Below are positions 20,726 to 31,976 of a DNA stretch of 64,000 nucleotides, one piece after another. Within the stretch, counting starts at the first letter, position 1; each line of letters opens with the position of its first letter. The notes below the pieces were generated by a model. It did not search any database. It had not been told where the DNA came from and was given only the letters and a program-made list of their open reading frames with translations. Origin of the DNA: Reticulascus tulasneorum (Eukaryota; Ascomycota; Sordariomycetes; Glomerellales; Reticulascaceae). A program made the position numbers and the translations under genes. The DNA lies in assembly GCA_001557505.1 (NCBI GenBank), contig LSAX01000007.1, positions 124,001 through 188,000 of the forward strand. The letters run 5' to 3'.

Positions 20726-23521
20726 ATGGCCACAAATGCAAGTTATACCTTTTTGCAGACGATTAATGTACAGCTCGCTTATCTAGTTAAGAACCCTGCC
20801 GAGATGAACATCAAAGAACTTGAGCAGAAATACATCCAGCTCCTGGAAACGTGACTGGCGGATTTGCAAACTCGACTCCCTGCACCAACCACGGTGGTCG
20901 GCACGAGGGTGAGAAAATCCAACTACTTCCCGCTCGCATGTTCGCTTTCAAATTTCTTAGCATGACTGACTACGTTGTAGAGCGTCAAGAATGAAGCTAT
21001 CACGCCGTCGACCAAAACAAGTTCTAGTACGGAGACCGTCTGCATGCCCTCGATCCATTCATGGTTACTGCGTTGCCTCGCTGACTGTTACCAGGCCACT
21101 ATCAAGATACATGATGAAAAGAAAGAATGCCAAGATGAAATTAAGAACGAAGGGGTCGATGCAGGCAATTCCCGCTACAGAATTGTCATAAATGAGTTCG
21201 ATAAAGCGAAAGGCGACTATGTAGACAAGCCGTGGACGTCTACGATGCCATTCAAGGATAAGGATGCCAAACCCGAAATAGCTTTCACTTTCAGAAGGCT
21301 CATTGAAACAGACGACCAAGGCACCAATATTGATGGTTCGCAAATTGACATCGACTCCGAGCCATTGCAACGACTTCTCGAGAAGATTACGCGAAAGCCC
21401 GAAACGACAAGGATTACCCAAATGGAGTCTCCCTATCGGGACCTAGTGTTGTATTGGGACCAGGCGGAACAAGAAGTACAGCAATTGGATGAAGGAGCTA
21501 GCATGGAGCTCAAACAAGCTCGTTTGGACTTGAAAGAAATACTAAACTTGATCTCTACTTCATCAGGAGACGACATGTTAGAAAAGTACTTCAGAACCAA
21601 GGACAGCATGAAAGCGACCCAGACGATAACCTTTGAGACCCTGTGGACTCTATTCTCTGAAGGCACCATGATATTGTCGAGACCCTTTCTGAAAGAGCCT
21701 CAGATCTTTATTGTCGAATCGGCCGGGGAATATCGTGGCGACGAATCTGCTAGTGTATTTTACCTGCCAGTGTTTAACTACGACTGGGACGGGTCATATT
21801 TCAATCGAACGCCATACATATTTGAGAAACCATACTTCAGCGAGAGGATAGCCATTCTGGAGCTTCCAATGTGGCCCTATACCTCGCTACGTGCGGAGCA
21901 AGAGGGAGACAAAATTGGCATCCAGGAGCAAGAACAGGAGGACATGATCAAGCGCGGAAAGAAATTCAGAGACTACTGTATTGCCAGACTAGGCGAGCAA
22001 ACATTCCAGTATGACGGCATGGCCTACCACGAGCGAGATAGCGGTCTCTTTCACAGTGGACATGTAAGCGAATGGGGTTTCATTGCAAGGCTTTTTGGTC
22101 ACCCCGGATCAAAATCGAGGGGGCTAGATGAGCAAAGTTCCTCAACGACCGATCATGTGAGTTATCTCAGCGCGGAAATGTCAATCACAGCCAATCCTAA
22201 TCACTGATAGATCCGAGGCCCGGTTGTGGTGGATTTCAAGTCCTACTTCGTCTATCAGAAGGAAGGCGCCCCAAGTCTAGGCTTGTTAAAACGGCTCGAT
22301 CGCGAATGCAAGCAAGATTCCGATGAAATCTACAGGGCTAACTGGGACAGAAATACGGGTATTAATTCCCTGACCGACGAGCAGTACATGCTATGCCCCC
22401 CCAGAGTTCTTGGGTACTCGCTCCAGAAGAAACGTTGGGTCCAGCTCGCGGTCAAGTATCTCAGACGCCCCCAGGAGGCAGACAGCACGAATTTCGAAAA
22501 AAAGCTGCAACTAAAGTTGGCACACAAGGACCTCATCAAGAAAGCGGTCCAGGCCCACGACAAACTCAACATTAAAGACTTTATTCAGGACAAGGGCAAG
22601 GGCCTGGTCATCCTGCTCTGGGGTGCGTTTCATCATCCAGTAGCATAATCTGGCTTTCCTGTTGACTATGATATTAATTTGGAACGCAGGTGTCCCGGGA
22701 GTCGGAAAGACACTTACAGCCGAGAGCGTAGCCAGCCTCGCTGGGAAGCCTCTGTTCAGTGTCGGCGTTTCCGATATTGGTATCCAAGAAGATCAAGTCG
22801 AGGCTAATCTTCAGCGAGTGTTTAATCTCGCTGGGCTTTGGAGGGCAGTCCTACTTTTGTAACATACCGAAAAATGCCCTAATAAACACAAAGGGACTGA
22901 CATTTAGTAGTGACGAGGCGGACGTGTTTCTAGAGGCTCGGGATCACAGGGACCTCCAGAGAAACGCAATTGTATCGGGTAAGACTAGTTCAAATGGTTT
23001 CAGATTACTAGAGCTAACAGTTCCAGTCCTCTTACGAGCCCTGGAATATTACGAGGGAGTCTTGATCTTGACAACAAATCGCCTAAAGTCCTTTGATATC
23101 GCAGTCCAAAGCCGTATCCGTAGGTTCAAACGACTCCTTGTACCAGGAGGGCCCACCACAACCCTATCATGTTTTGCTAAGACCAGATATAGACGTCGCT
23201 ATAGAGTTTAAGGATCTTAATGCCGAGCAGCGAGGAAGCCTCTTTAAAGAATTTCTTACGCAGCTCAAGACAGAGGATCTGATCCATGACTGGGAGGGCA
23301 TCATGCAGTGGATTGACGAGGAAGGTCAGGAAAAGGAATTTAACGGCCGACAGATTCGAAATCTCGTATCGACTGCGATGTCAATTGCAAATGCGGACGG
23401 GCGATCATTGCGGAAGAAGGATCTAGCTGACGTTGCTGCAAACACGATGGCGTTTAAATCGGCATTAGCGCAGCAGGAAATCCTTTATAGGAATGCTCAG
23501 ATTAAGGAAACGAAGTTTTGA
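20726..23521 (+). CDS. AAA ATPase with DUF7025-like region, 7 exons, in-frame stop in exon 1
   Basis: Exons: 20726-20908, 20981-22156, 22211-22622, 22690-22858, 22911-22978, 23027-23119 and 23193-23521; all introns are GT-AG and frame-consistent. The exon 2-3 part has the DUF7025 look (FETLWTLFSEGTMILSRPF, VVVDFKSYFVYQ). The ATPase core has Walker A GVPGVGKT, a Walker B read across a junction (FDEAD, then VFLEAR) and the sensor region LILTTNRLKSFDIAVQSRI. Exon 1 has an in-frame TGA at 20852-20854 (codon 43), in an otherwise coding, heptad-like segment. Without it the frame would run on through the intron. Translation may instead start at ATG 21044, which keeps all recognised domains. Otherwise this is a young pseudogene. 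Related AAA proteins are numerous in fungi and mostly uncharacterised. Confidence 0.8.
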
Positions 23522-23927
23522 GAATAGATAATGAAAAGTATAGTTACAACCCAAACGTTATAGAGTACAGGATCACACTCGCGAAGAGCTATCTTACGTT
23601 CCGCGGGACTGTAGAACTGTTGCGGAGATACCGTCTGTGCGCTAGCCTGTACTTACCCTATTAGTGTCAACATGTCACACTGCGTTATCAATCACTCTCA
23701 CGTACCCAGGAAGCACCATACCTAGCCCGTCTTATTACCACAGAGCACAAAAAGCTTAAACTGCCCGCCGAATATCTATATTATCGCACAATTATAAAGC
23801 GCTCTCAGTTTCTTAGTATTCGACGAACCGCGCATTCCCCCAGGTCAAGTCCACGGCTATTCTCGTACCCCTAACTTCTCCTTCTCTCTCAAGATCTCTC
23901 TTCCCTCTCTGCCCATCAAGGCCAGGC
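23522..23927. other. Intergenic, 406 bp
   Basis: 3' flank of the AAA gene and promoter of the F-box-like gene. A long CT-rich tract (about 23875-23915) lies just before the ATG, typical of fungal promoters. Confidence 0.5.
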
Positions 23928-25415
23928 ATGACTTCGACAATGCGAGCATGGTATCAGAACCGGCTCAGAGCTCCTGAGCAGGTACCTCCTGATTGTACAA
24001 GCGGTCCTGCTTATCCTAGATTGCGAAGATCGTGGCTTCGAGTCAAAGAATGGTACACTGACTCTTACCGTACCTGTGATACCGGCAAACATGAACCATC
24101 TTGGGTCTCTGCCAGGAGAATCAACCTCGCATGTTGCATGCTCTACCAACTCCCCGATGAACTGGTCTTGGAGATATTGGGCACCCTGGACGCAGTATCG
24201 AGATTTATCGCTCAGCGAACGTGTGGACTTTTTTTTCGAATCCTGGTAGACCCACAATTGTTGACTTGGGAAACAGATGGGCGCCCATTGTTGAGTGTTT
24301 CGCACTCTGTCAGGTATAAGGTGTGGCCACTTCTTGCTGAACCATGTTCGAGATATACGACAGAGGCAAGTGTTGAGAGACTCTCTCGGCACAAAGAGAT
24401 CAGTCGCCTCCTGGACCGGGACCGATTCTGCGACGAGTGCCGACGGTTCCGAGAGGATGGAAGATACGACATGGCTATACAGGATCTCCAACGCACGCTA
24501 TGGTGTTCACATTGCAGCAAGCTTCACACGCGTCCTTTGTTTTCGTGGCGCCAAAGAGAGGCCACTCCGGCTGCAAGGATCTGTATCTTAGCGGAAGGGA
24601 AGGCACAGATCTGCGCTCACTTATCCATGGGATGGGAGGATGCTCAGCCCGCAGCCACAGATCCGATTTTCTCTGGTCCTTCTTACATGATCCGAAGCAA
24701 TTATTTTTGTCGACATCCAGATCATAGACCCACCTGGTGGGGTCGGTGGACGGACCTACACGGCGATAACCTATTCACATCATCCGCAACACCGCACCTC
24801 AGGTCTATCAAACACAGCGACAGTGACTCATTGACGCTTGGTTGCCACACAAAAATTGCCATGTTTCGCCTCCATCGCACGAAGCCTGTTACCCGGGCCT
24901 GGTTACAAGAACGGCTAATCGCAAAGACACACATCCTAGAAAAAATGTTATGTCCGCATGTCAATGTCCAAGATGGGCAGCTCCTGCTTCCATTCGGTCG
25001 CCCTCAATGCGCGTGCTTCGATTCTCCGCCGGGGATCAGCAATACCTGCTTCTTAGACTGCGGGATCTGCTGTCGTTGTCTTGCCGCCAAAAATCCAGGT
25101 GAGGCTGGATACTTTATGTCTGGAGGACTGCGACATGAATACGCTTGTCCTATGTGCACGGCGGCCTATAAATGGATACGCGTTGGCTCCGCTATTTATC
25201 TTTGCGTACTTCGTTTAGAATGGTGTTATAGTTTGACGCTGCCCAGATGTCCTCGTATCTACTCGCGGAGACTCTCCTGGTTGCATGCAATTCAACCTGA
25301 GTCTTGGGACATTCTCGGGGACCCCGAACTTCAACATGTTGCGTGGTGTGACGACATATATTGCGCATCGCGATGGAGATGGGAACAACTTTCGAGGCTA
25401 TTATGGAGTTCATAA
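23928..25415 (+). CDS. F-box-like protein (495 aa)
   Basis: Single exon from ATG 23928. Residues about 72-105 (MLYQLPDELVLEILGTL and following) match the F-box pattern, which normally docks substrate receptors to SCF ubiquitin ligases through Skp1. The rest is rich in Trp, Cys and Arg, including CDECRRF, CSHCSKLH and, near the C-terminus, CGICCRC and CPMC pairs that may bind zinc. Such F-box proteins are common in Pezizomycotina and their targets are unknown. The frame is uninterrupted and the codons look normal. Confidence 0.7.
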   Translation: MTSTMRAWYQNRLRAPEQVPPDCTSGPAYPRLRRSWLRVKEWYTDSYRTCDTGKHEPSWVSARRINLACCMLYQLPDELVLEILGTLDAVSRFIAQRTCGLFFRILVDPQLLTWETDGRPLLSVSHSVRYKVWPLLAEPCSRYTTEASVERLSRHKEISRLLDRDRFCDECRRFREDGRYDMAIQDLQRTLWCSHCSKLHTRPLFSWRQREATPAARICILAEGKAQICAHLSMGWEDAQPAATDPIFSGPSYMIRSNYFCRHPDHRPTWWGRWTDLHGDNLFTSSATPHLRSIKHSDSDSLTLGCHTKIAMFRLHRTKPVTRAWLQERLIAKTHILEKMLCPHVNVQDGQLLLPFGRPQCACFDSPPGISNTCFLDCGICCRCLAAKNPGEAGYFMSGGLRHEYACPMCTAAYKWIRVGSAIYLCVLRLEWCYSLTLPRCPRIYSRRLSWLHAIQPESWDILGDPELQHVAWCDDIYCASRWRWEQLSRLLWSS

Positions 25416-26000
25416 GGGATTGGTGCGGCGATGTGGTGGCTGACCGTTGCTTATTTGACCTCGGCAATCAGGTATCGATTACAAGACACCGTGACATTGG
25501 ATATGAGGTTCTCAGCGCTTTTGAGCACTTAGCTAGAGTGATTTTTGTAGGTTAGTAAAAGCATACACTACCTGATCATGTTTTATTATACATATTGCTT
25601 CCCCTCTTCTGGGCAAGAGAGACAAAAGATCTGTGAATGTATGCATAAACTGTGTTCTTATCTATTTTATGCTTCTGCGGGGACCTCTGGGCAGGCTACC
25701 ATTATTGCGTTGCATACTTCCCGAGCGGCCGACCGCCGCCGCCAACAGTCATAAAACAGCCTTCGCCGGTACGGGATGGTATCACAAGTACCCGCATTAG
25801 ATGGTACTACACGACCACCGGTGACAGCTGTGATTTGATAGCTACAATGTAAACTCGTCCACAACCAGACACTACTGATCTCGGGCTATTTCTGCAACTA
25901 GCCTTATCTAGCTTTTCTGGCCTCATGATCTTTAAAATAATAGAATCTTGTATCGGCCCTAACAAACATTCTCAGCCATTGATTGTTATCCTTTACCACA
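25416..26000. other. Intergenic, 585 bp
   Basis: Open frames here (for example 25361-25555) look like chance. It includes the promoter of the RidA-family gene. Confidence 0.45.
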
Positions 26001-26542
26001 ATGTCCAAACTCGCAATTTGTACCGATAACGCCCCCAAGCCTCGCCCAGTGTATAGCCAGGGCATTGTAGCTAATGGCTTTGTCTCCTGCTCCGGACAGC
26101 TTCAAAAAGATTTGAGTGGAAAGATAGTGGATGGCTCGGTGCAGGATCGCACAGTACGTACAGCTCTTGCACCAGTTCACGACATGTTGAACCATTCACT
26201 AGGATATCATATTTGTGTTTCTCGACGTGCAGAAAACTACCGTAGCGCAGGCAGCTGACATCAAAACAGCATCAATGCATAGCAAACCTCAAGGCGGTCC
26301 TCGAAGCCGCAGGATCTAGTCTGGAGAGAGTGGTTGAGGTTAACGTTTTCCTCTCCGATATGGCCGATTTCGCGCAGATGAATGATGTCTATGAACAATA
26401 CTAGGGCGACATAAAGCCCGCGAGGACGTGAGTGAACTCCGCTCTTCGGCCTATTTGCTTCGAGTGTGACCTGTCGCTGTACGGACGTTGATAGAGCACG
26501 CCATGCAGCATTATGACTAATTCCCGCAATAGATGTGTGGCA

Positions 26543-26550
26543 GTCAAGAC
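26543..26550. repeat. Left target-site duplication GTCAAGAC
   Basis: Identical to 27466-27473 on the other side of the hAT-like element. The sequence belongs to the coding frame of the RidA-family gene (Val-Lys-Thr). Confidence 0.9.
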
Positions 26551-27465
26551 CAGCGCTCCCGCAAATACAATCAATCCAAATATGGCCTCATATTTGGATT
26601 GAGTGGTTTTTTGAAGCCCTCGATTTGATTGAACTTGGTTTGATTGCAAATATTTGATATATTTATATTGGAGCAGGGGACTTCGATTTTGTAAGAGGGG
26701 ATGTTTCGGTAACTCGATGTTTCCTAATATAGATTATTAGCAAACTGTAGATAGCTTTATCAAATAACTTACTTAAGAAGATGGCTTATAGAAGAGCTTG
26801 TTGCCGCCGCTTTGAAGAGCTCTAGATAGCCTTTCGAATCATATAGCTTATAACATTAGTATGCTTCTATCGTCTTGCTATTATAATCAAGCTCGATGAT
26901 GAAAATCTTATAATCTTGTATCTATGAATACCTCGGTTTCTTGTGATGAACTAGCTCTTCTAGTACGAACTGGCGTTATTTCTAAGTAACAGACGGAAGG
27001 TCAGAGATATCAGGATTAATAGGTAATATCGTATCGCGAGATCTTTCAAGCTGCTCGAGAAGACCCGGACGTATCTTATAGAGTCTAGTAAACACGTTCG
27101 AGCTTTCTATAGAAGCTATTGAGAAGAGAGAATTAGACATCATATAGATAAGGCTCTTGAGAAGGCTCTTGAGAAGGCTCTTAAGAAGGCTCGGATGAAG
27201 GATATCTAGCGATATGAAGTCGGATGTTACCCGGCAGACCTAGAAAACGCGTCAGTTTGACCGCGTTTCGCCCCATAATAGAGTAGGGGGAAGACAATAC
27301 ACGTGCCTAAGCACGTGCCTAGTCATGTGATGCGGCTTGGCAAATCATCTAAATATTGAAGCTATTCGATTTGCGTTGATTTGTTTGAGGATATCTTGGA
27401 TTTGGATTGAATTGCTTGGATTGATTGGATGATTTGTAAATATGTTTGTATTTGCGGTAGCGCTG
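26551..27465. mobile_element. Non-autonomous hAT-like element, 915 bp
   Basis: Bounded by 18-bp terminal inverted repeats: CAGCGCTCCCGCAAATAC at 26551-26568 and, on the other strand, CAGCGCTACCGCAAATAC at 27465-27448 (17 of 18 identical). It is flanked by the 8-bp direct repeat GTCAAGAC at 26543-26550 and 27466-27473. An 8-bp target duplication and ends beginning CAG are typical of the hAT superfamily. The inside is AT-rich with many stops and no transposase frame. It contains a 12-bp unit (AAGGCTCTTGAG) three times at 27150-27185. It is therefore a MITE or a decayed, internally deleted copy that needs a transposase from elsewhere. Confidence 0.9.
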
Positions 27466-27473
27466 GTCAAGAC
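27466..27473. repeat. Right target-site duplication GTCAAGAC
   Basis: Second copy of the 8-bp duplication. The RidA coding sequence continues directly after it (CTTGCCC and onward). Confidence 0.9.
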
Positions 27474-27750
27474 CTTGCCCGATAATACGGACGTGGAGAT
27501 GAAGTGTATTGGCCTCGTGTAACGATGGACGCTTTGACATGAGATCGTTGTCTTCGCCGGGCACTCGTGGGTGAAGTATTAGCGATGCTAACATTGAGGT
27601 ATTAGAATGGAAAGGGTGCTGTAATCAGACAATGGATGGTGTGAGGGAATTGGGTGGGCCTACCATTACCAGACAGCGGTAGAAATCGTGGGCAATATTC
27701 TAGTTGGGGCATTGATCATCTTGTGTGCTCAGTTCCATTCAACGTAAGCG

Positions 27751-28005
27751 TTGCAGGGTGAAGAGAAAAGACTAGGACCCGAGCATAGCGACACGTTGAA
27801 GATAGCATATAAGCTCGCCTCTCACTACAAAGACGGAGGACGGTACGCGGATTCTGAGCGCCTGTACCTTCGCGTATTATGGACAAGACAAATAGAGAAG
27901 GGCCCAGAAGATGAACTGGTGCGCAATTCCAACTATGACTTTGGACTCATGGATGAAATTCGCGCTTTCATGAGCGTCACTGCCTGCTGCGACTTGAACT
28001 ACTAA
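27751..28005 (+). pseudogene. Orphan TPR fragment
   Basis: The frame has no ATG start. It reads EEKRLGPEHSDTLKIAYKLA and then GGRYADSERLYLRVLWTRQ, a single kinesin-light-chain-type TPR unit with its G-P-x-H-x-x-T-L signature, and then runs into unrelated sequence to a stop at 28003-28005. It looks like the 3' remnant of a fungal NLR/TPR gene. It is related in type, but not close in sequence, to the repeat protein at 12566-15511, and lies just beyond the transposon-disrupted RidA gene. Confidence 0.55.
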
Positions 28006-28188
28006 AGTCACGACAAACGATTAGGAAGGTAGCGGTGAAACATACTGTTTCGATACTAGTGATAGTAGAAGCTGTATAGATATAATTGCTGCTCGAATAT
28101 TGTTTTAATGGTACAATGGGTGCTTTTACCTCCGAATAGCCACATATCGCCGAAAGAGCCAAGAGAGATTTCGACCTGAGGCAGGAAA

Positions 28189-28937
28189 TCATGGCGCTTT
28201 TTTCTTCATCTTAAAACCCACTCGCTTGTGGACAAACTTGCTCCTTAGCCCCTTCTCAAAGTCGGCAGCTATGAAGTCTACAGGGTCTTCTATAGAAGTG
28301 GCGTAACCGCCAGCCTGAGCCAAGATGTTCAAGTAGTTCCCGATCAGCGGCACCCACTTGAGCGTGGGCCGCCATTCAGGCGGAGAGTCCGTTTTCGCGA
28401 TCACGTTATCGGCCGAGCAGTCATTCGGCGCAGGAACCAGAGCCTCTTTGTGCCTTGGTGTCAATGCGGAAGCGCAAAATAGTGACCAGGCGATGTTTTC
28501 CTCCTTCTGCATCTGGAGGATGGCTAGGTTTTTGCCGTGCTCGGGATACATGGGCAGATAGTCTCCGATGAGATGTGGTGGGCTGATGCTGTCCATGATA
28601 GGGAATCCGGACATCATCCAAGCACGCAATGCTGGGCCGCGGCGTTCCTGTCGGGCTTCCACAATGGCAGTGACGACGGCGGCGAAAATGGTGTTGTACT
28701 CGCCAGTTTTGGAGTGCCCCCACTGCTGCGCCACGCCAGCAGCGTGAAAGACGCCGTCGCAACCGTGAGTGAGAACGTGGCGGAGCCGATTACCACGTCG
28801 GCCAAGACAGTCTGCATCGCGGGAGTGAGTTTATTGCGCGAGCGGACGTATGCGACTACAGTGTGGCCGTGTTTGATCAGGGCTGGTAATGCCCGGCTAC
28901 CGACGTTACCGGTGACGCCAAGTAAAAGCAACTTCAT
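28189..28937 (-). pseudogene. NAD(P)-binding (NmrA-like) reductase, frameshifted
   Basis: The minus-strand frame from ATG 28937 starts LLLLGVTGNVGSRALPALI, a Rossmann GxxGxxG nucleotide-binding motif, followed by VVAYVRS and VLADVVIGSAT. The homologous sequence then continues in a different frame (THGCDGVFHAAGVAQQWG and on) to a stop at 28189. Only five bases separate the two parts, with no room for an intron, so a deletion with frameshift near 28765-28785 is likely. The rest (SGFPIMDSI, EENIAWSLF, ADFEKGLRSKFVHKRVG) fits short NAD(P)-binding proteins of the NmrA/atypical SDR type. Neighbours at 29490 and 32331 suggest a former metabolic cluster. Confidence 0.7.
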
Positions 28938-29489
28938 TATCGTTCAGCTGTAGTTGGCATGAATGGCAATACCTGGGTCGTACCAATGCATCCGTGAGTA
29001 GTGTATAAATAATCCAGAGCACGAATTTGTAACTGGTTGAACGTAAAATTTCTCGGGGAAAAGGGGGTCATTCTTGATTTCGAAATTGCCGCGGAATTTA
29101 GGGACTTCCCGTACAGAACCCAACGCGTGAAACAGTGAGAAGCATATCTGACCGCGACAAACAAACCATGGTCAAGGACTGGCAGTCCACGAAGCTACCG
29201 AGGTATCTTCTTGGCCTGCATATACCTACAATTAATGTCACGCATTGCCTGATACAACACATTAAGACTGGGGTTCGGCTGATTACTGCTGACGCATCAT
29301 TTTGAAGCTATATATATGTAGGTGTGCAATTTCTCGCTATTATGGATAGAGGCATATGTCAACCAGATCTGTAACCAGACCCCAAGGCATTAATTGCCCG
29401 GACACGGTAGCTCCTGACAAGGGTCCAAGTGCCAGTTTTATAACGACACCCCTTAGCCACATTATGGGTGCTTGGAATCTTCCAGTCTT
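28938..29489. other. Intergenic, 552 bp
   Basis: Lies between the reductase relic and the 3' end of the Zn2Cys6 gene. Nothing recognised. Confidence 0.5.
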
Positions 29490-31976
29490 TCACCCACCTT
29501 GGGTGCTCGACCCGTCTATCGGTACCATACCACCCATTTCATCCGTAGACCAGTCGCTGGGGATATCAAGGAAAGCGGAACCATAGTCCATCCCATCAAA
29601 CACATCGGTCGCCCACTGCCAATTGTACTGACCATCTTGTGACTGTGGGCTATCATTACTCCACAAGACAGGCGTATTTGTCGTCTCTCCGTGCTCGAGA
29701 GGGAGGACAAGCGGCTGGTTCTCCCTGTCAGTCCCCGCGACGGCAGCAATCTCGCACCACCTCTCGACCCTGGATTTCTTCATCCACATCTGTTGCGCGG
29801 CTGCGTCCCACATTTCATTCTCCCACACCACACCTTGCGCCGCGGCCATCTCTTTCTTGGCAGCCTCGCACCGAATTGCCACGGCCGCGGCGATGCCCAG
29901 AACGTCAATGCGGAGCTCGGGCTGCGCGAAGACTTCAGCCCGGAGCATGTCGAGTGTCGCTTGAGCGAAACGACTGGAGTCTGAGGTAGACACGGGAGGC
30001 TGCGGGACGATCAGCTCTGGGCACGGTGGGATGCCGATGAATGCCGGCAAAGGCTGAAGAGGCGTGGTAGCTTCTTTCTGGGACGAGGAAGGGTTCACGT
30101 CGCCGGTACTGGAGAATTTGACCGCGGTCGGGCCGCACAGTCTCGTCCACTGCACGAGGGTCCTGCAGGCGTGGATGAGCTGGGAGAAGGCAGGCTGAGG
30201 CAGGTAGAAGTAGGAGCAGACGGGAATAGTGAGCCAGTATTCGAACCAGGCCTTGAGAGCAGCCGTGAAACGGGAAAAGATGTCCAGGGGCGATATCCCT
30301 GAGTGGAAGAGCGATGTAAACGGGTGAGGTGCAGCGTCTACGAGTTGTGCGTCGGCAACAAGAGGCGCCGTGAGGCGCAACACAGCACTTTTATAGTGGC
30401 AAGATAGTACTTCTACCCTCGTTTTAGATTATTAGTGCGCTCGTAACTTGGATTTGACACAAAGTTCGGTCTTACGGTTTGTCTTGAGGTCTGGAGGTAG
30501 TTCCTTCCAGAGCCTGTCCAGCTCTGCTTGGAATGCCTCTATATATACCGCGGCCGAGACTTTTAGAACACCTGGTATTTCGTTGAGCAGCTGATCCTCG
30601 GTGTGGAAATGGAAGATTTTGTCCGTGAGATGTTGAACACGAGCCAGCTGTACAGCCAGTTTGTCGGTCTCGTATTCAGCAGCATTTTCGAGTTCCTTAA
30701 GACATTGGTCTAGGTACTTTGTGTATCTCGCCGGTCCCAACTGCTTGATTACCAGCGTGGCGCTGAGGTGGTCAGGGAAGTTAACGACACGTTCAATGAA
30801 ATGCAATGAGCGCCTTACTTTGAACTCATGTACCAGACACCCAGAACGGCCCTCCTTTCTTCGTTGGTCCTCGGTCGCGGTTCCTCGGCGTGAACAAGAA
30901 TCAGGCGGTGGTGCTTATCCCAAGTTTTCAAGTTGGGGCATGTGCTCAGATCCATATCTCCCACCAGGCTTACTGCCAGATGTACAAGATTGTTGTAATG
31001 GGCATGACTCATACAGAAATAATGATAGAATCCCAAGAAGAGCAAGATGCCTTGGAGAAGGTCTAGGGACCGCTCGGATCTCATTAGCATCGCATCGCAG
31101 ATATACTTAAAGACGGCGCGACTTTGTCCCCGCATAGATCTCAGATGCCGGACGGAAGCCACCATCTTGATGACCTTCATGAGAAACGGTCGGGTTTCAT
31201 GTAGTTGTTTTACTGTTGTCCCGGGTGGAATAACGATAAAAGGAAACTGCGGAGACAGCTGATTCACGTAGATTGACAATAAAATCTCGTCCGACTCGGA
31301 AGGCTCAAGATCAGCCTTCCTCACGGGTGCCTTGCAGGTGCATGATATAGATGTGCTGGGGTCGAACTCGGGCACCGCGGCCTGCAGCACGGGGTCCTCC
31401 TCCATTGGCCGGTCTTGAGATTGGGCTCCGGCAGTCGCGGGTGATGAGAGATGGCAGCCCGCAATACCGTATCTTTCACTGCTCGTTATGCTGCCGGTTG
31501 GAGTCCGGTTCTCTACCTCAGCCGAGGCATTTAGAGACTCGATGAGACTATTAAGTCTGTCTTCCAGCTGGGCCGCTTTCCTATCCAAATAGGCACGTGT
31601 CAGGCAGAGTCAAATAAGCACGCATGAACGTAGGTGGTTTCCGGTCGCCTAGTAACAATCTGGGTAGCATCATCCTAGACCAGCCAACCACAAAGTACAT
31701 CTTGGGAGACATGATAGACAGCAAGATTACAGGAATCAAGACACTCATGTATGCGAACAGTATTGGCACAAGTAGGGTGTGAACGTACGAGGGCTTGGCC
31801 TGTCTCTTCTTCCGCGGTCCCTGAACCTGGTCAGAACAGTTTCTGTCTAGGCCATTACACCGGTCGCATCTTGTCCTTGGAGGCTTTCCGGTGCGAATGC
31901 ATCGCGTCTTTGCCGTTGCGCAAGGGGCACATGCCTGGCCCCATTTCGCGCTACGGGCCAGCTTAGGCGTTTCCAT
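29490..31976 (-). CDS. Zn2Cys6 transcription factor, 4 exons (723 aa)
   Basis: Minus-strand exons 31976-31789, 31580-30819, 30762-30461 and 30409-29490; the introns (208, 56 and 51 bp) are GT-AG and keep the frame. The binuclear cluster is Cys16, Cys19, Cys26, Cys37, Cys40 and Cys47 (C-x2-C-x6-C-x10-C-x2-C-x6-C). A basic linker and a short coiled coil (AAQLEDRLNSLIESL) for dimerisation follow. The middle holds the fungal-specific transcription-factor region (LLSIYVNQLSPQFPFIVIP, FLGFYHYFCMSHAHYNNLVHLA). The acidic, Trp-rich C-terminus (WQWATDVFDGMDYGSAFLDI) could be an activation domain. It is divergent from the SnoaL_4-like gene at 32331, a common arrangement for pathway regulators. Targets are inferred from position only. 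The first intron is unusually long for this window. Confidence 0.88.

Larger units (their letters stand above)
26001..27522 (+). pseudogene. RidA/YjgF-family gene disrupted by nonsense codon and transposon
   Basis: Exons 26001-26153, 26270-26427 and 26533-26550 continuing at 27474-27522. Introns (116 and 105 bp) are GT-AG and in frame. The product resembles RidA/YjgF imine deaminases: YSQGIVANGFVSCSGQ at the N-terminus, AVLEAAGSSLERVVEVNVFL in the middle, KPARTCV and LPDNTDVEMKCIGLV at the end. RidA proteins hydrolyse reactive enamine/imine intermediates. Two lesions are visible. A TAG at 26402-26404 replaces the Trp usually found before GDIKPART (TGG to TAG). A 915-bp element is inserted inside the last exon, so the coding sequence resumes after it with an 8-bp target duplication. 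Removing the element and one copy of the duplication restores the frame exactly. Confidence 0.85.

Noticed and set aside
27150..27197. 12-bp triplication inside the hAT-like element as a possible coding repeat
   Set aside because: Surrounding frames are full of stops; treated as part of the decayed element.
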